In this document: positions 35,537-45,878 of the stretch, piece after piece
Layout: every line of letters starts with the position of its first letter
Numbering within the stretch: the first letter of the stretch is position 1
Assembly (NCBI RefSeq): GCF_036173065.1
Contig: NZ_CP108041.1
Span: 1,736,001 to 1,800,000, forward strand
Origin: Rhodococcus sp. NBC_00297
Lineage (GTDB): Bacteria; Actinomycetota; Actinomycetes; Mycobacteriales; Mycobacteriaceae
Reading direction: 5' to 3'
DNA length: 64,000 nucleotides
Made by a program: the position numbers and the translations under genes
Notes under the pieces: generated by a model
Database searches by the model: none
What the model was told of the DNA's origin: nothing
Seen by the model: the letters and a program-made list of their open reading frames with translations, nothing else

Positions 35537-37452
35537 ACGCGACTGCGCTCCTTGCTGCCCTTCGTCGCGGTGTTGCCGGGGGTGGCCAGGCTGATGCGTG
35601 CGGCGCCCCAGGACAGCGACCAGATGAGGGCCAGCGAGCAGGCCAGCACCACGAGGCACGCCGCCGTGAACAGCCATGCCGGGTGGTCGAACGAGCGCTC
35701 GCGCTGCAGCAGCTTGGTCTCGTACTGGAATTCGCGGGTGAACTCGGTGGTCGCGGGGACCTCCTCGGCGCCGATGCCCTCGTCCGCCGCCATGAAGATG
35801 GGCGCACCGGCCATGGTGCGGCCGTCCTGGATGCGCAGGAACGTCTTCCACGTCCCGTCGACCGGCATGGCACGCGTGGAGCGGTACTCACCCGGGCCGG
35901 TGCGCTCGAGGTTGTCGACGACGAGTCCGTGCAGCGAGTCGCCTGCGCCCTGCCAGGCGAGGATGGAGACCCACTCGGGATCGTCGGACACCAGGTCGCT
36001 CGGGTCGATGCTCACCGTGGCGGTGACCATGCGGAAGCCGTCCTCGCGGGGAGCGTCGGTGAGACTCACGGTCGCGCTCGCGCCCTGCGGAACGTCGATC
36101 ATCAGGCCGTTCGCGACGCTGCCGCCGAGCACCAGCACCATCGCGACGACGACGGAACGCCGGACGGCGGGACGCGGGAGTCCGTCACCGCTGAGAGCCT
36201 GTGCGAACAGACCCGCGGTGAGACCGACGACGAGGCCGGCCGGGATGCAGGTGGCGAGCGCCTCGACCCACATGCTGTTCGGCCACGGGTAGAGGAAGAC
36301 GGCGTCGACCCACATGGACTCCAGGTACAGGCCGACGGTGCCCACGGCGACACCGGTGACGGCACCGAACAGGAGGCGGCGGCGGACGAGAGTGGTCAGA
36401 CCCATGATCTCGACGACCACGGCCATGCCCAGGTAGAGCGTGAACACGCTGTGCGGCTCACCGAGGACGGGACCGACGATCAGCGCGGTGACCTCGCGGA
36501 TCACCGCGGCGAACGCGACGGCGAACAGAGCGGATCCGCGGCCCACCATCAGGCGGGCGGCGATGAGCGCGAAGGCGCCGGCAGCCGTCATGAGCAGCGG
36601 CTGGAAGACGAGGCGGAACTGCTCGACGCCGAAGTCGTACTCGATCTGGAAGACGGACAGGCCGATGACGAGACCACCGAAGGCGGAGCTGCGCATGAAC
36701 CAGGTGATGATCGAGCGCTTGCGGGAGTCGACGGCCTGCGCCGGGTCCGCCTTCGTCTCGCCGTCGGGCTCACCGGCGGTGGCGGCGGTGGTCACGGCGG
36801 TGGAGGCCATCGCGACGCGACCCTCGTGCTCGAGCAGCAGCACGCCGACGAGCGAGAGCCCGGCGCCGCCGATGAGCATGAGGTGCGTCGGTCCCCACAG
36901 CGTCACGTCCTGGCCGAACATGCGGTGCCAGATGTCGTCGAGCGGGAAGCCGATGAGCGCGTACAGGCCCGAGCCGGCGATGAGCAGCCCGCCGGTGGGG
37001 GCATACCAGGTCCGGGTGATCTTGATGGCTGCCGGACCGGGCTTCTCGTCGCGCGGCAGGATGATCGCCAGCGCACCGGCGATGAACAGGAAGAACAGGC
37101 CCACCAGGATGAAGTAGTGCGCCGGGTTGGCCAACGGGCCCTCGTCGCGACCACGTCCGATGTGCAGGCTGACGTCCCAGATGAAGCCGAAGAACGCGGT
37201 GAGGATCGTCGAGATGAACATGACGAGCGGCAGCGCCACCCACCCGGGGCGGTGCAGCTTCTCGCCCGCGTAGTCCGCGAGGCGCTGCAGCCACGTGATG
37301 CGCCTCGTCCGGTGCATCACGGCCAGATACAGCAGGAACAGCGAGATGACACCGGCTGCCGCGGTCATGCCGAAGACCTGATCGAGCGCGGCGCCGCCAC
37401 CGGCCGGCGCCTGTGCGATCAGGTTACTCGAGGTAACACCTACATTGTTCAC
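35533..37452 (-). CDS. Large polytopic membrane protein with C-terminal soluble domain
   Basis: A 639-aa protein with about twelve membrane helices, a soluble domain near residues 475-590, and a last helix. The membrane part has histidine-containing motifs: FIWDVSLHIGRGRDEG, NPAHYF, DDIWHRMFGQD and LWGPTHLML, which look like metal or heme ligands. The soluble part (PGEYRSTRAMPVDGTWK) resembles FixH/YtkA-like beta domains. First gene of a coupled four-gene cluster. I do not know a function; a copper- or redox-related membrane complex is an inference. Confidence 0.75.
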   Translation of the reverse strand: MNNVGVTSSNLIAQAPAGGGAALDQVFGMTAAAGVISLFLLYLAVMHRTRRITWLQRLADYAGEKLHRPGWVALPLVMFISTILTAFFGFIWDVSLHIGRGRDEGPLANPAHYFILVGLFFLFIAGALAIILPRDEKPGPAAIKITRTWYAPTGGLLIAGSGLYALIGFPLDDIWHRMFGQDVTLWGPTHLMLIGGAGLSLVGVLLLEHEGRVAMASTAVTTAATAGEPDGETKADPAQAVDSRKRSIITWFMRSSAFGGLVIGLSVFQIEYDFGVEQFRLVFQPLLMTAAGAFALIAARLMVGRGSALFAVAFAAVIREVTALIVGPVLGEPHSVFTLYLGMAVVVEIMGLTTLVRRRLLFGAVTGVAVGTVGLYLESMWVDAVFLYPWPNSMWVEALATCIPAGLVVGLTAGLFAQALSGDGLPRPAVRRSVVVAMVLVLGGSVANGLMIDVPQGASATVSLTDAPREDGFRMVTATVSIDPSDLVSDDPEWVSILAWQGAGDSLHGLVVDNLERTGPGEYRSTRAMPVDGTWKTFLRIQDGRTMAGAPIFMAADEGIGAEEVPATTEFTREFQYETKLLQRERSFDHPAWLFTAACLVVLACSLALIWSLSWGAARISLATPGNTATKGSKERSRV

Positions 37453-37563
37453 GCATCGGATTATGTCTGTAACCGGGCGTCGACACCAGAGCTACCCGAA
37501 AGTAATTTCTCGGGCACTCTCACGTGCCGCGCGCGGCGGTCGTCGCTGCTCTATCGTCTGCGC

Positions 37564-38247
37564 ATGGACGTCGAACTCCGGCACAACCCCTCCAACACCG
37601 TCGCCCGATGCCGCCTCGCACCACGGGAATCGCTGAACACCGAGGGCGGGGCGATGCTCGCGTGTTCGGCCGGTGTGGACATCCGGAGCAGCACCCCGGG
37701 CGGATTCCTCGGCGGACTCAAACGCAGCGCGCTGAGCGCCGGATCCTTCTACGTCACCACGTACACGGCACCGGACCAGGGCGGCTGGGTCGACCTGGCC
37801 GGCAAGCTGCCCGGCGACGTCATCACCGTCGACGTCGCCGACGGGCAGGAGTGGTTCGTGGGCCACGGTTCCTGGCTCGGCAACTCCCCCGACGTCACCG
37901 TCGACCCGCAGTTCGGCGGAATGAAGCAGATGTTCGGCGGCCAGGGCGCCTTCGGCTACAAGGCGTCGGGACGCGGGCACGTGCTGCTGGGTGTGTACGG
38001 CGCCATCGACGTCATGGACCTCGGTCCCGGGGAACGCGTCACCATCGACACCGGTCACGTGGTGGCGTACCACCTCGCGATGACGTTCGACGTGCGTCGA
38101 GCGGTACAGGGAAAGACGATGCAGACGCTGAAGTCCGGCGAGGGGCTGGTGTTCGACTTCACCGGTCCGGGCCGCGTCCTGCTGCAGACCAGGAACCCTC
38201 GCGAACTCGAACGGCTCATCGACGAGAACCGGCCACGCTCGAGCTGA
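37564..38247 (+). CDS. AIM24 family protein
   Basis: A 227-aa beta-rich protein of the AIM24 (DUF124, TRAP-like fold) family. Glycine motifs GGFLGGLKRSALSAGSFY, GKLPGDVITVDV and GYKASGRGHVLLGVYG are typical. The role of bacterial AIM24 proteins is unknown. Divergent from the 639-aa gene with a 111-nt gap. The ATG 37564 has no clear ribosome site, so the mRNA may be leaderless. Its TGA is followed after TC by palindromic repeat C. Confidence 0.85.
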   Translation: MDVELRHNPSNTVARCRLAPRESLNTEGGAMLACSAGVDIRSSTPGGFLGGLKRSALSAGSFYVTTYTAPDQGGWVDLAGKLPGDVITVDVADGQEWFVGHGSWLGNSPDVTVDPQFGGMKQMFGGQGAFGYKASGRGHVLLGVYGAIDVMDLGPGERVTIDTGHVVAYHLAMTFDVRRAVQGKTMQTLKSGEGLVFDFTGPGRVLLQTRNPRELERLIDENRPRSS

Positions 38248-38249
38248 TC

Positions 38250-38288
38250 GTGGAACTCAGACCCCGGAATCCGGGGTTCAGACTCCAC
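38250..38288. repeat. 39-bp palindromic repeat, copy C
   Basis: The best palindrome of the three: GTGGA/TCCAC ends, with an inner ACCCCGGA-A-TCCGGGGT stem. It begins two bases after the AIM24 stop, and the stop and last codons of the convergent allophanate hydrolase gene lie inside it. It is likely a bidirectional terminator; see copies A and B. Confidence 0.83.
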
Positions 38289-39954
38289 TATTCGCGGTGT
38301 AGGCCCGCCAGCCGCCGAACTCGGTGATGTCGGTGCCCGCCTCCGCCGCATCGGCGGCGCACATGAAACCGACCACCTCCCGACCGTCGGACAGCGTCAC
38401 CGATCCCAGGCCCATCGGTGCGGGCAGCCCGGCCAGGAACGTGCCGAGGTGCGCCGGGGCCATCCGGTACAGCTCGCCCGCGATGGAGGCGCTGCCGCCG
38501 CGCACCAATCCGGGCTTGGGCGGTGTGGTGCCCAGATCGACCAGGCGGTAGTCGGCGGAAGTGCTCACCTCACCGACGAACCGCGCACCACGCTCGACCA
38601 GCTGACCGTTCAGCGGGAACCCTCGCAGGTGCGCGCCGACGACGAGCACGTCCACGCCGTCCTCCACGAGTACCGCCGTGTCCTGATCCGCCACCGCGGC
38701 GCCGATGTCGAGCAGTACCTGATCGGTGAACGCGGGGCCCACGACCATGACGCCGAAGGGATCACCCGCCGTCGTGCGCGCACCCGGCACCGCGACCGCC
38801 GCCATGTCGAGAAGGTTGCAGAAGTTGGTGAACGTGCCGAGCCTGCGATTGATGCCGAGCGGATCCGCCTGTACCGCAGCGATGGTGGGGTGCTCGGTGG
38901 TCGTCGGCAGCACCAGGCCGTCGAGCCCGTCGAGAATCGACGCCGCGTGCGCCTTGGCCGCCAGCAGCGTCGAGAGGTCGTCGACGTACGCGTGCGCTGC
39001 CGGATCCTTCGCGCCCAGCACGATGCGGGAGACGGTCGGGTCGGCGTGCTCGGGCGATGTCGACAGGAACTCGCCGACCGCCGCGTAGCGCTGCGCCACG
39101 ATCGCCCCGTCGTACAACAACACGGCGGCGTCCAGCAGCACGGAGATGTCGACGATCTCGTGGTCGATCCCCACAGCGTCCAGTCCCGACACCGTGCGCT
39201 CGAACGCCTCCGCGTACTCGGGGCACAGCGCGCGGAGATCCTCGGTGCGTGGAACGGCGACACGGGGGCGCGGCGGGGCCGACAACGGCACCGTCGCGGG
39301 CCACGCACGACTCCGCGGATCTGCCGAGTCCGCACCGATCATGATCGCCATGGCTGCTGTGGCCGTGGTGATGTCGGCGGCGAAGACCGTCACGGCGTCG
39401 TAGTCCACGCACGCCGGGACGACGCCGGTGTTCGGCACCAGTCCCAGCGTCGGCTTGATGCCCACCAGGGACGCGAAGGCCGCAGGAACTCGGCCCGACC
39501 CTGCCGTGTCCGTTCCGAGGGCGATGTCCACGATGCCCAGCGCGACCGCGGTCGCGGAGCCGGAACTCGACCCGCCGGAGATCTTCTCGGGGTCGTGCGC
39601 GTGCCGCACCGCGCCGTACGGGCTGCGCGTTCCCACGAGTCCGGTGGCGAACTGGTCGAGATTGGTCTTGCCCAGCACCAGAGCGCCGGCGGCGCGGAGT
39701 CGCGCGACCACGGTCGCATCGACGTCCGGGGTACGCGAGAACTCGGGGCACGCCGCCGTCGTCGGGAGACCCGCGACGTCGATGTTGTCCTTGACCGCGA
39801 GCACGGTCCCGTACAGCGGCAGGCTCTCGTCCAGACCGGCGGCCTCCGCGAGGACGTCCGCCTCGTCGCGCAGCGTGATCCACACCTCGGGGCGGTCGAC
39901 CTCGGCAATACGCTTGTACGCGAGCAACACTCGATCGGTGGCGGTCGTCATCAT
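38278..39954 (-). CDS. atzF: Allophanate hydrolase (AtzF-like)
   Basis: A 558-aa amidase-signature enzyme that splits allophanate to ammonia and CO2. The Ser-cisSer-Lys triad is placed by AVKDNID (Lys), GGSSSGSA (cis-Ser) and GTDTAGSGR (nucleophile Ser). After about residue 440 is the C-terminal domain specific to allophanate hydrolases ([12 protein letters not shown]). Last of five genes, its ATG overlapping the carboxyltransferase stop. The C-terminal codons fall in repeat C. Substrate is probably carboxyguanidine-derived or urea-derived allophanate. Confidence 0.9.
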   Translation of the reverse strand: MMTTATDRVLLAYKRIAEVDRPEVWITLRDEADVLAEAAGLDESLPLYGTVLAVKDNIDVAGLPTTAACPEFSRTPDVDATVVARLRAAGALVLGKTNLDQFATGLVGTRSPYGAVRHAHDPEKISGGSSSGSATAVALGIVDIALGTDTAGSGRVPAAFASLVGIKPTLGLVPNTGVVPACVDYDAVTVFAADITTATAAMAIMIGADSADPRSRAWPATVPLSAPPRPRVAVPRTEDLRALCPEYAEAFERTVSGLDAVGIDHEIVDISVLLDAAVLLYDGAIVAQRYAAVGEFLSTSPEHADPTVSRIVLGAKDPAAHAYVDDLSTLLAAKAHAASILDGLDGLVLPTTTEHPTIAAVQADPLGINRRLGTFTNFCNLLDMAAVAVPGARTTAGDPFGVMVVGPAFTDQVLLDIGAAVADQDTAVLVEDGVDVLVVGAHLRGFPLNGQLVERGARFVGEVSTSADYRLVDLGTTPPKPGLVRGGSASIAGELYRMAPAHLGTFLAGLPAPMGLGSVTLSDGREVVGFMCAADAAEAGTDITEFGGWRAYTANSGV

Positions 39955-41942
39955 GCTCCCTGTGCTGTGGTGAGGGCGAACTCGCCGGCCGCGGACCAGG
40001 CATCGCGCTCTATGCCGAACGCCTCGGCCTGCTTCTTGCGGAACTCGGCGATGGAGCTGTCGTTCTCGGCCAGGAACTCGTCGTGGTCGGCCAGAGAGAA
40101 GGTGCCGTCGGTGATCTCGACACCCGCTCCGCGCCCGGCCGCGAGATCGGCGCGCATGTCGGCGAGCTCCTCGGTGCTGACGGGGTACCAGGAGATGCGG
40201 TCGAAGAAGCGCAGCAGCCAGGGCGTGCCCTCTTCGAAACCCTTGACTGCGGAGGGGTGTCGGTGGTTCCAGACCTGCGTGGTGCGACCGACGAACTGGT
40301 AGCCGCCGGGTCCCTCCATGCCGTAGATGCACAGATACGCGCCGCCGATCCCCACGGCGTTCTCCGGTGTCCACGTCCGCGCCGGGTTGTACTTCGTCGT
40401 GACGAGGCGATGCCGTGGATCCAGCGGAGTCGCCACCGGCGCACCGAGGTACACGTCGCCCAGGCCCAGCACCATGTACTCGGCGTCGAAGACCGTGTCG
40501 TACACGTCGTCGACGGACTCGAGCCCGTTCATCCGGCGGATGAACTCGATGTTCCACGGGCACCACGGCGCGTCGGAGCGTACGCCGTGCATGTAGCGCT
40601 GGATCGCCTCGCGCGTGGACGGGTCGTCCCACGAGAGCGGCAGCCGCACCTGCCGACTGGGCACCGTGAGCTCGGAGGTGTCCGGCAGCGCGTCCTCGGC
40701 CTCGAACAGCAGATCGAGGAGTTTCGCAGTCGGCAGCACATCGGGGTCGACCTTCACCTGCAACGACCGGATACCGGGCGTCAGATCGACCAACCCGGCG
40801 GGAGCGATGGCCTCGACGGCCTCGTGCAGGGCGTGCGCACGGGCCCGCAGCGCGAGGTCGAGGGACATCTCGCCGTACTCGACCAGGATGTTGTCGTCAC
40901 CGGAGCGTCGATAGGTGACCGGCGTGGCACCGTCGCGGCGCGCGATGACACCGTCGTCCCCGTCGCCGCCGCGCGAGAACACCACGGGCAGGCTCGCGCG
41001 CCGGCCGACGCCCAGCGTGTTCTTCGAGGCGGCCGCGGCGGCCTCGAGCGCGACGAAGCACACCGTGTCGCCGGGGCGCAGCTGACCGAGCTTCCAGCGA
41101 TCGGCCGCGACCACCGTCACCGGGCACACGAAACCGCCCAGGCTCGGGCCGTCGGGACCGAGCAGGATGGGGGTGTCGCCCGTGAAGTCCAGCGCGCCGA
41201 CCGAATACGCGTTGTCGTGGATGTTCGACGGGTGCAGACCCGCCTCTCCCCCGTCGGTGCGCGCCCAGTCCGGGCGGGGTCCGACCAGCCGCACGCCGGT
41301 GCGATCGGAGTTGAAGTGCACCTCGTAGTCGGTGCCGAGAATGGTGTCCATGTCGGTGCGGGTGAAGAACTCGGGTGCTCCGTGCGGCCCCTCCGTGACG
41401 GCGAGCTGCCACGAGTGCGTCAGCGCCGGAACGTGTTCCATCGGCACGGGGGCGGGCGTGCCGATGGCGCGATCCGCCGGGGCGAGGTCGTCGCCCGCCT
41501 GCAGCACACGGCCGTCGAGCCCGCCGAACGTCCCGAGTGTGAAGGTCGACGCACTGCCGAGGTACTCCTCGGCCAGGACGCTGCCGCGGATCGCGATGTA
41601 CATCCGCAGACCGGCCCCGGACACCGCACCCACGTCCAGCACCCCGCCCGCGGGCACCGTGATCGGCGTCCAGCGCTCGGCGGGTTCGCCGTTCACTGTG
41701 ACGGGTGCGTCCGCACCGGTGACGCACACGACGGTCTCGTCGTCGAAACGCAGTGCGGGACCGCTCATCGTGGTCTCGAGCGCCGGCGCTCCCTCCGGGT
41801 TGCCGACGGCGACGTTGGCCAACCGCAGCGACAGGTCGTCCATCGGCCCCGACGGGGGTACTCCCACCTTCCAGTACCCCACCCGGCCGGGCCAGTCCTG
41901 AATGGTGGTGAGCATGCCGGGGCGCTCGACGCGGATGCTCAT
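39951..41942 (-). CDS. Urea-amidolyase-type carboxyltransferase (AHS2-AHS1), no biotin carboxylase
   Basis: A 663-aa protein that corresponds to only the carboxyltransferase half of urea/guanidine carboxylase: AHS2 first ([25 protein letters not shown]) then AHS1 (about 340-600). The biotin carboxylase (about 450 aa) and biotin-carrier lysine (MKM) that complete enzymes carry are absent, and neither is encoded nearby. Either partner subunits are elsewhere or it does a different reaction (for example, 5-oxoprolinase-like). The ATG 41942 overlaps the DUF1989 stop; longer upstream frame rejected. Confidence 0.86.
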   Translation of the reverse strand: MSIRVERPGMLTTIQDWPGRVGYWKVGVPPSGPMDDLSLRLANVAVGNPEGAPALETTMSGPALRFDDETVVCVTGADAPVTVNGEPAERWTPITVPAGGVLDVGAVSGAGLRMYIAIRGSVLAEEYLGSASTFTLGTFGGLDGRVLQAGDDLAPADRAIGTPAPVPMEHVPALTHSWQLAVTEGPHGAPEFFTRTDMDTILGTDYEVHFNSDRTGVRLVGPRPDWARTDGGEAGLHPSNIHDNAYSVGALDFTGDTPILLGPDGPSLGGFVCPVTVVAADRWKLGQLRPGDTVCFVALEAAAAASKNTLGVGRRASLPVVFSRGGDGDDGVIARRDGATPVTYRRSGDDNILVEYGEMSLDLALRARAHALHEAVEAIAPAGLVDLTPGIRSLQVKVDPDVLPTAKLLDLLFEAEDALPDTSELTVPSRQVRLPLSWDDPSTREAIQRYMHGVRSDAPWCPWNIEFIRRMNGLESVDDVYDTVFDAEYMVLGLGDVYLGAPVATPLDPRHRLVTTKYNPARTWTPENAVGIGGAYLCIYGMEGPGGYQFVGRTTQVWNHRHPSAVKGFEEGTPWLLRFFDRISWYPVSTEELADMRADLAAGRGAGVEITDGTFSLADHDEFLAENDSSIAEFRKKQAEAFGIERDAWSAAGEFALTTAQGA

Positions 41943-42583
41943 GCGGGCCGCGTCACGATCAGACGAACCGGTGTCGGGTCGAAACCGTTGCACGGGTTGT
42001 TGATCTGCGGGCAGTTCGAGATCAGGACCAGCGAGTCGATCTCCGCGCGCAGCGCGATCCGCTTGCCCGGCGCGGACAGTCCGTCGACGATGCCCAGACT
42101 GCCGTCCGCGTCGACCGGGACGTTCATGAAGAAGTTGATGTTGGAGACGATGTCGCGCTTGCCCAGACCCCACCGCGACCCCTCGAGCACGAAGTTCTCG
42201 ACACACGCGTGCTGGTGCTTGGTGTGGTGGCCGTAGCGCAGCGTGTTCGATTCCTGCGAGCACGCACCGCCGATCGTGTCGTGATTGCCCACCTCGTCGG
42301 CGACGATGGTCATCATCGGCCGGGACTCGCTGTCGCGCAGAACAGTTCCCGTGGTGAGGTAGACGTTGCCCTGACCCACCATGGTGGCCGGTGCGCTGTA
42401 GCGGACGGTGTGATCGTCGGCGCCGTAGACCAGGGTGTCGACGGCCTGGTTGCCCTCCAGGTCGAGGATGGTGAGGACGTCGCCGGCGCGCACGACGGCG
42501 GACCACGGGCCGCGGGCAGGCGCGACCTCGTCGAGCACCACCTCGCCGGAGACGAGGGCCAGTTCCTGTACTGCTGCGGTCAT
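41939..42583 (-). CDS. DUF1989 urea-carboxylase-associated protein 2 (CgdB-like)
   Basis: A 214-aa DUF1989 protein, the UAAP2 partner. Cysteine and histidine motifs [23 protein letters not shown] and [11 protein letters not shown] are likely metal sites. From published work this protein pair forms carboxyguanidine deiminase (CgdAB), which turns carboxyguanidine into allophanate. Its 4-nt overlaps on both sides fix it in the operon with its partner and the carboxyltransferase. Confidence 0.87.
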   Translation of the reverse strand: MTAAVQELALVSGEVVLDEVAPARGPWSAVVRAGDVLTILDLEGNQAVDTLVYGADDHTVRYSAPATMVGQGNVYLTTGTVLRDSESRPMMTIVADEVGNHDTIGGACSQESNTLRYGHHTKHQHACVENFVLEGSRWGLGKRDIVSNINFFMNVPVDADGSLGIVDGLSAPGKRIALRAEIDSLVLISNCPQINNPCNGFDPTPVRLIVTRPA

Positions 42584-43401
42584 TTCGAGCCTCCTGCTGC
42601 GTACGTGTCCTCCGTGTTGGCGACGGCACGGAGGTATTCGGGATCGGTGTTCGGCAGCGCGTCGAGATCCTGCGGCGACGGCCAGGCCAGCACCTGGAGC
42701 GACGTGGTGTCGAAGGTGGGCGACGGATCGATCGGGTGCGCCGTGTTGGCGATGCTCACGATCACCGGCAGGTGCAGGATCAGGTCGACCTCGCGGCCGG
42801 CACCCGCGGAACCCGTGCTGCGGAGGGCCCCGTCGGGATCGACGGTGACGCCGTGGAAGAAGCTGAGTGTCGGCGGCACGTCGCGGGGACCGAGGCCGTT
42901 CTTCAGGGCGGCCAGGATCAGCAACTCGCGGCCCGCGGGCGACGCCGAGTACGCGCTGCCGTCACCGTACTTCGCGGTGTTGGAGAGCAGCGTCGTCGTA
43001 CCGCACAGTGCGTCGTGGTGTCCGGACGAGTCGGCCAGCACAGTGGCGAGCACCCGCCCCTGGTCGGACAGCAGCGGATGACCCACCCCCATGTACGCCT
43101 GCCACGGCACCTTGACGGTGTCGGCGGTGTTGAGGCGTTCCCACGGTGCGTCGGCACGGTGCAGCAGGACGTGCGCGCAGGCCGCTCCGTCGATGTCGCG
43201 CAACCGGACTCGGGTTCCGCGCTGGAGCACCTTCGTCGTGTACCGCCCGCCGGGAACGGTCTCGGCCCAGACGAGCGACGCGGCATCGGTTCCGGGAACC
43301 TCGTGCGGCCACAGGGAGGGTGGGACCACCGGCATCGAGTCGGTGATCTCCCGAGCCTGCGACCGGGCGTGCTCGCGGGCGGCTGTGGTGGTGGCGGTCA
43401 T
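42580..43401 (-). CDS. DUF1989 urea-carboxylase-associated protein 1 (CgdA-like)
   Basis: A 273-aa DUF1989 protein, the UAAP1 partner of the one at 41939. It shares the family layout: [45 protein letters not shown] region and [13 protein letters not shown]. With UAAP2 it probably forms carboxyguanidine deiminase. It is coupled to the APC permease by an ATGA overlap. Confidence 0.87.
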   Translation of the reverse strand: MTATTTAAREHARSQAREITDSMPVVPPSLWPHEVPGTDAASLVWAETVPGGRYTTKVLQRGTRVRLRDIDGAACAHVLLHRADAPWERLNTADTVKVPWQAYMGVGHPLLSDQGRVLATVLADSSGHHDALCGTTTLLSNTAKYGDGSAYSASPAGRELLILAALKNGLGPRDVPPTLSFFHGVTVDPDGALRSTGSAGAGREVDLILHLPVIVSIANTAHPIDPSPTFDTTSLQVLAWPSPQDLDALPNTDPEYLRAVANTEDTYAAGGSK

Positions 43402-44951
43402 GCGGACACTCCTGTGGTGACGGGGTTGGGGTGGGCCTTGCCGCGCGGGAAGCACAGCGCACCGACGGCGACGACGGCCAGCACGGTGAGGGGCGCGGCC
43501 CAGCGCAGCAGCGGGAAATCGCCGGAGGGGTCGTAGATCTCGGGGCGCGGCCAGGACAGGTTGACCACCATGGCAGCGCCGTAGACGACGGCGAGAAGGT
43601 TGACGGGCAGGCCGAGTCGGCCGAGGGTGAACAGCGGCTTGCCCTCGGAGTCGACCTTCGGTGCGCCGGTGGTGTTGTGGGGCCAGCCCTTCAGCCGCTG
43701 GAGGAGCAGCGGCACGGTGACCATCATGTAGGCGAGGTAGATGAGCACGATGCACACGCTGGCGAGGGTGGAGAAGATCGCCGAGTTGCCGACGTTGACC
43801 ACGAGCACCAGGACGCAGCCCAGTCCGATGACGACGGCCGGGGCGATGGGCGTGCCCGTGGTCTTGTTGACCGATCCGAGAACACGGGACGCGGGGAGCC
43901 GGCCGTCGCGGGCCATCGAGAACATGAGCCGGGACGCGGCGGTCTGAATGGCCAACGTGCAGATGAGGATCGCGATGGCCACGTCGATCAGGAGCACGGT
44001 GCCCCACGGGGACGAGAGCACGGAGTTCAGCACGTACGGCAGGCCCTGCGTCGCGAGTTCACCGTCGGTGAGGCTGGGTGCCGCCATGAGCGCACCGATG
44101 ATCATGAGCCCGCCGCCCAGCGCGGAGACGGACAGCGCGAGACGGATGGTGCGCGGTGCGACCCGACGGGGATTCTTCGTCTCTTCGGCCAGTTCGCCGG
44201 CGGAGCCGAATCCCACCATGACGTAGGCGGCCATGAGTCCCGAGACGATCCACGCCCCGATGTAGCCGGAATCGACGGGCACGCCGCCGGTGTCGAACAC
44301 GACGTCCGGTCCGCGCTGAGCATGAGTGAAGAACACGCCGATCACCGCGATGACACCGACGATCTCGCACGTCACGCCGATCGAGTTGATGCGCGCCATG
44401 GCGTTGACACCGATGGAGTTGATGGTCGTGGTGATCACCAGCAGCGCGGTGCCCAGCACGACGGCGTTGGTGGCGCCGTCCGACGAGGTCAGTGCGGTGT
44501 CGGTGCCGACGATCTGGAAGCCGCTCCAGACGTTCGGCAGCACCACCTGCAGTGCGATGGCGGCGGCGGAGGCCGTCACGATCTGCGCGATGATCATGAA
44601 CCACCCGGCGAACCAGCCGGTGATCTCACCGCCGACGCGGCGTGACCACTGGTAGATGGCCCCGGAGATGGGGTAGCGCGCGGCCAGTTCGGCGAAGCAC
44701 AGCGCCACCATGAACTGGCCGACGAACACCACCGGCCACGCCCAGAAGAACGCCGGGCCGGCGAAGCTGAAGCCCAGGCCGAACAGCTGGAAGATCGTCG
44801 TCAGGATCGAGACGAACGAGAAGCCCGCCGCGAAGGACGCGAACTTCCCCAGCTTGCGATGCAGCTGTTGTTCGTACCCGAACTCGAGGAGATCGTCGGA
44901 GTCGCCGTCCGCGTGACGGTCCGACGGGGGTGGGAGCACGGCCTGGCTCAT
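43398..44951 (-). CDS. APC-superfamily permease
   Basis: A 517-aa transporter of the amino acid-polyamine-cation superfamily, with twelve predicted helices and the FGYEQQLHRKLGKFASFAAG entry that opens this subgroup. It leads the nitrogen operon, so it may import guanidine, urea or a related compound. The 102 nt upstream of its start were examined for guanidine riboswitch features and none were evident. No regulator is adjacent. Confidence 0.88.
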   Translation of the reverse strand: MSQAVLPPPSDRHADGDSDDLLEFGYEQQLHRKLGKFASFAAGFSFVSILTTIFQLFGLGFSFAGPAFFWAWPVVFVGQFMVALCFAELAARYPISGAIYQWSRRVGGEITGWFAGWFMIIAQIVTASAAAIALQVVLPNVWSGFQIVGTDTALTSSDGATNAVVLGTALLVITTTINSIGVNAMARINSIGVTCEIVGVIAVIGVFFTHAQRGPDVVFDTGGVPVDSGYIGAWIVSGLMAAYVMVGFGSAGELAEETKNPRRVAPRTIRLALSVSALGGGLMIIGALMAAPSLTDGELATQGLPYVLNSVLSSPWGTVLLIDVAIAILICTLAIQTAASRLMFSMARDGRLPASRVLGSVNKTTGTPIAPAVVIGLGCVLVLVVNVGNSAIFSTLASVCIVLIYLAYMMVTVPLLLQRLKGWPHNTTGAPKVDSEGKPLFTLGRLGLPVNLLAVVYGAAMVVNLSWPRPEIYDPSGDFPLLRWAAPLTVLAVVAVGALCFPRGKAHPNPVTTGVSA

Positions 44952-45053
44952 GGGTGTTCTCCATCGACGGGAGGGGTGTATCTGTCGAGTGATAGTTAAT
45001 CGGACGCAGCGGCCGCGGTGGTGTCCGTGATGTATCGAGATGTTGCGAGTGCG

Positions 45054-45878
45054 TTACGAGCTCAGGGCGCGCAGGAAGAAGGGAAGGAAGGGGCGTGCGG
45101 ACGGTGCGCCGGCCTGGCGGAACGGTGCCGAGTCCTGCGATGCGGCGATCCAGTCCCGCCGCTCGACGTCGGTCAGATCCAGCCGGAACCCGGTCGGCGC
45201 GACGAGCAGATGCAGCAGCATGGTCGCGGCCCGTCCGTTGCCCTCACGGAAGGGATGCACCTGATTGAGGTCGGCGTAGGTGCGGCTCAGGAGGTACGCG
45301 AGCTCCCCCCGGTCGGCGGCCGCCCAGTCGGCGCTCAGGATGGTCTCGTGCACGCCCATGAGGCCGTCCCACACGACGGAGCACCTCGCGAACGCGGTGC
45401 CGTTCTTCGACAGTTCCACGGTGCGCACGTCGCCTGCCCACACGTAGAAGTCTTGGAAGACGTAGCGGTGCACGCTCAGCAGGCGGTGCACACCGACGGC
45501 GCCCCCGAGGTCGGCCCGCCCGGTGTGACAGCGGACCAGACGGAGTGCGGTGAGGATGCTCTCCGCGCGGTGCAACGCGGCCGCGTCGACGATGCCCAGC
45601 ACGTTGCGCAGCGTCGTCGACCCGGGCAGCAGGTACGGGGTGTGCCGCGGACGCAGTGCCGCCCAGCGTGATTCACGCTTCGGTCCGTCGCCGACGAGCC
45701 CCTCGCGCACCGACGGCAGCACCGTCTCGCCGCGACACTCGGCGACGAGGAGTGCGAGGTCCGCGGGCGTGGGACGCCATCCCTCGAGTCGTTCGGCGGC
45801 GACGGCCTGATCGACGGCGTGACACTGATCCGGGGTGAGCCCGGCGAACGTGTCGGGATGTTCCTCGGACGGCCTCAT
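45054..45878 (-). CDS. Fic AMPylase with fused VbhA-like antitoxin segment
   Basis: A 274-aa Fic protein. The catalytic motif HPFREGNGR is at 208-216 and the domain begins near LRNVLGI (90). Residues 12-50 look like a VbhA antitoxin: AVAAERLEGW, with the inhibitory [S/T]xxxE[G/N] pattern as A28-x3-E32-G33, the S/T replaced by Ala. It should transfer AMP from ATP to Ser/Thr/Tyr of a target, held off by its own N-terminus. Start ATG 45878 overlaps the stop of the CBS-DUF294 gene. Confidence 0.87.
   Translation of the reverse strand: MRPSEEHPDTFAGLTPDQCHAVDQAVAAERLEGWRPTPADLALLVAECRGETVLPSVREGLVGDGPKRESRWAALRPRHTPYLLPGSTTLRNVLGIVDAAALHRAESILTALRLVRCHTGRADLGGAVGVHRLLSVHRYVFQDFYVWAGDVRTVELSKNGTAFARCSVVWDGLMGVHETILSADWAAADRGELAYLLSRTYADLNQVHPFREGNGRAATMLLHLLVAPTGFRLDLTDVERRDWIAASQDSAPFRQAGAPSARPFLPFFLRALSS

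Noticed and set aside
44952..45053. Guanidine riboswitch ahead of the APC permease
   Set aside because: The short leader shows no recognisable ykkC or mini-ykkC hairpins; only a weak TATC/GATA dyad was seen.
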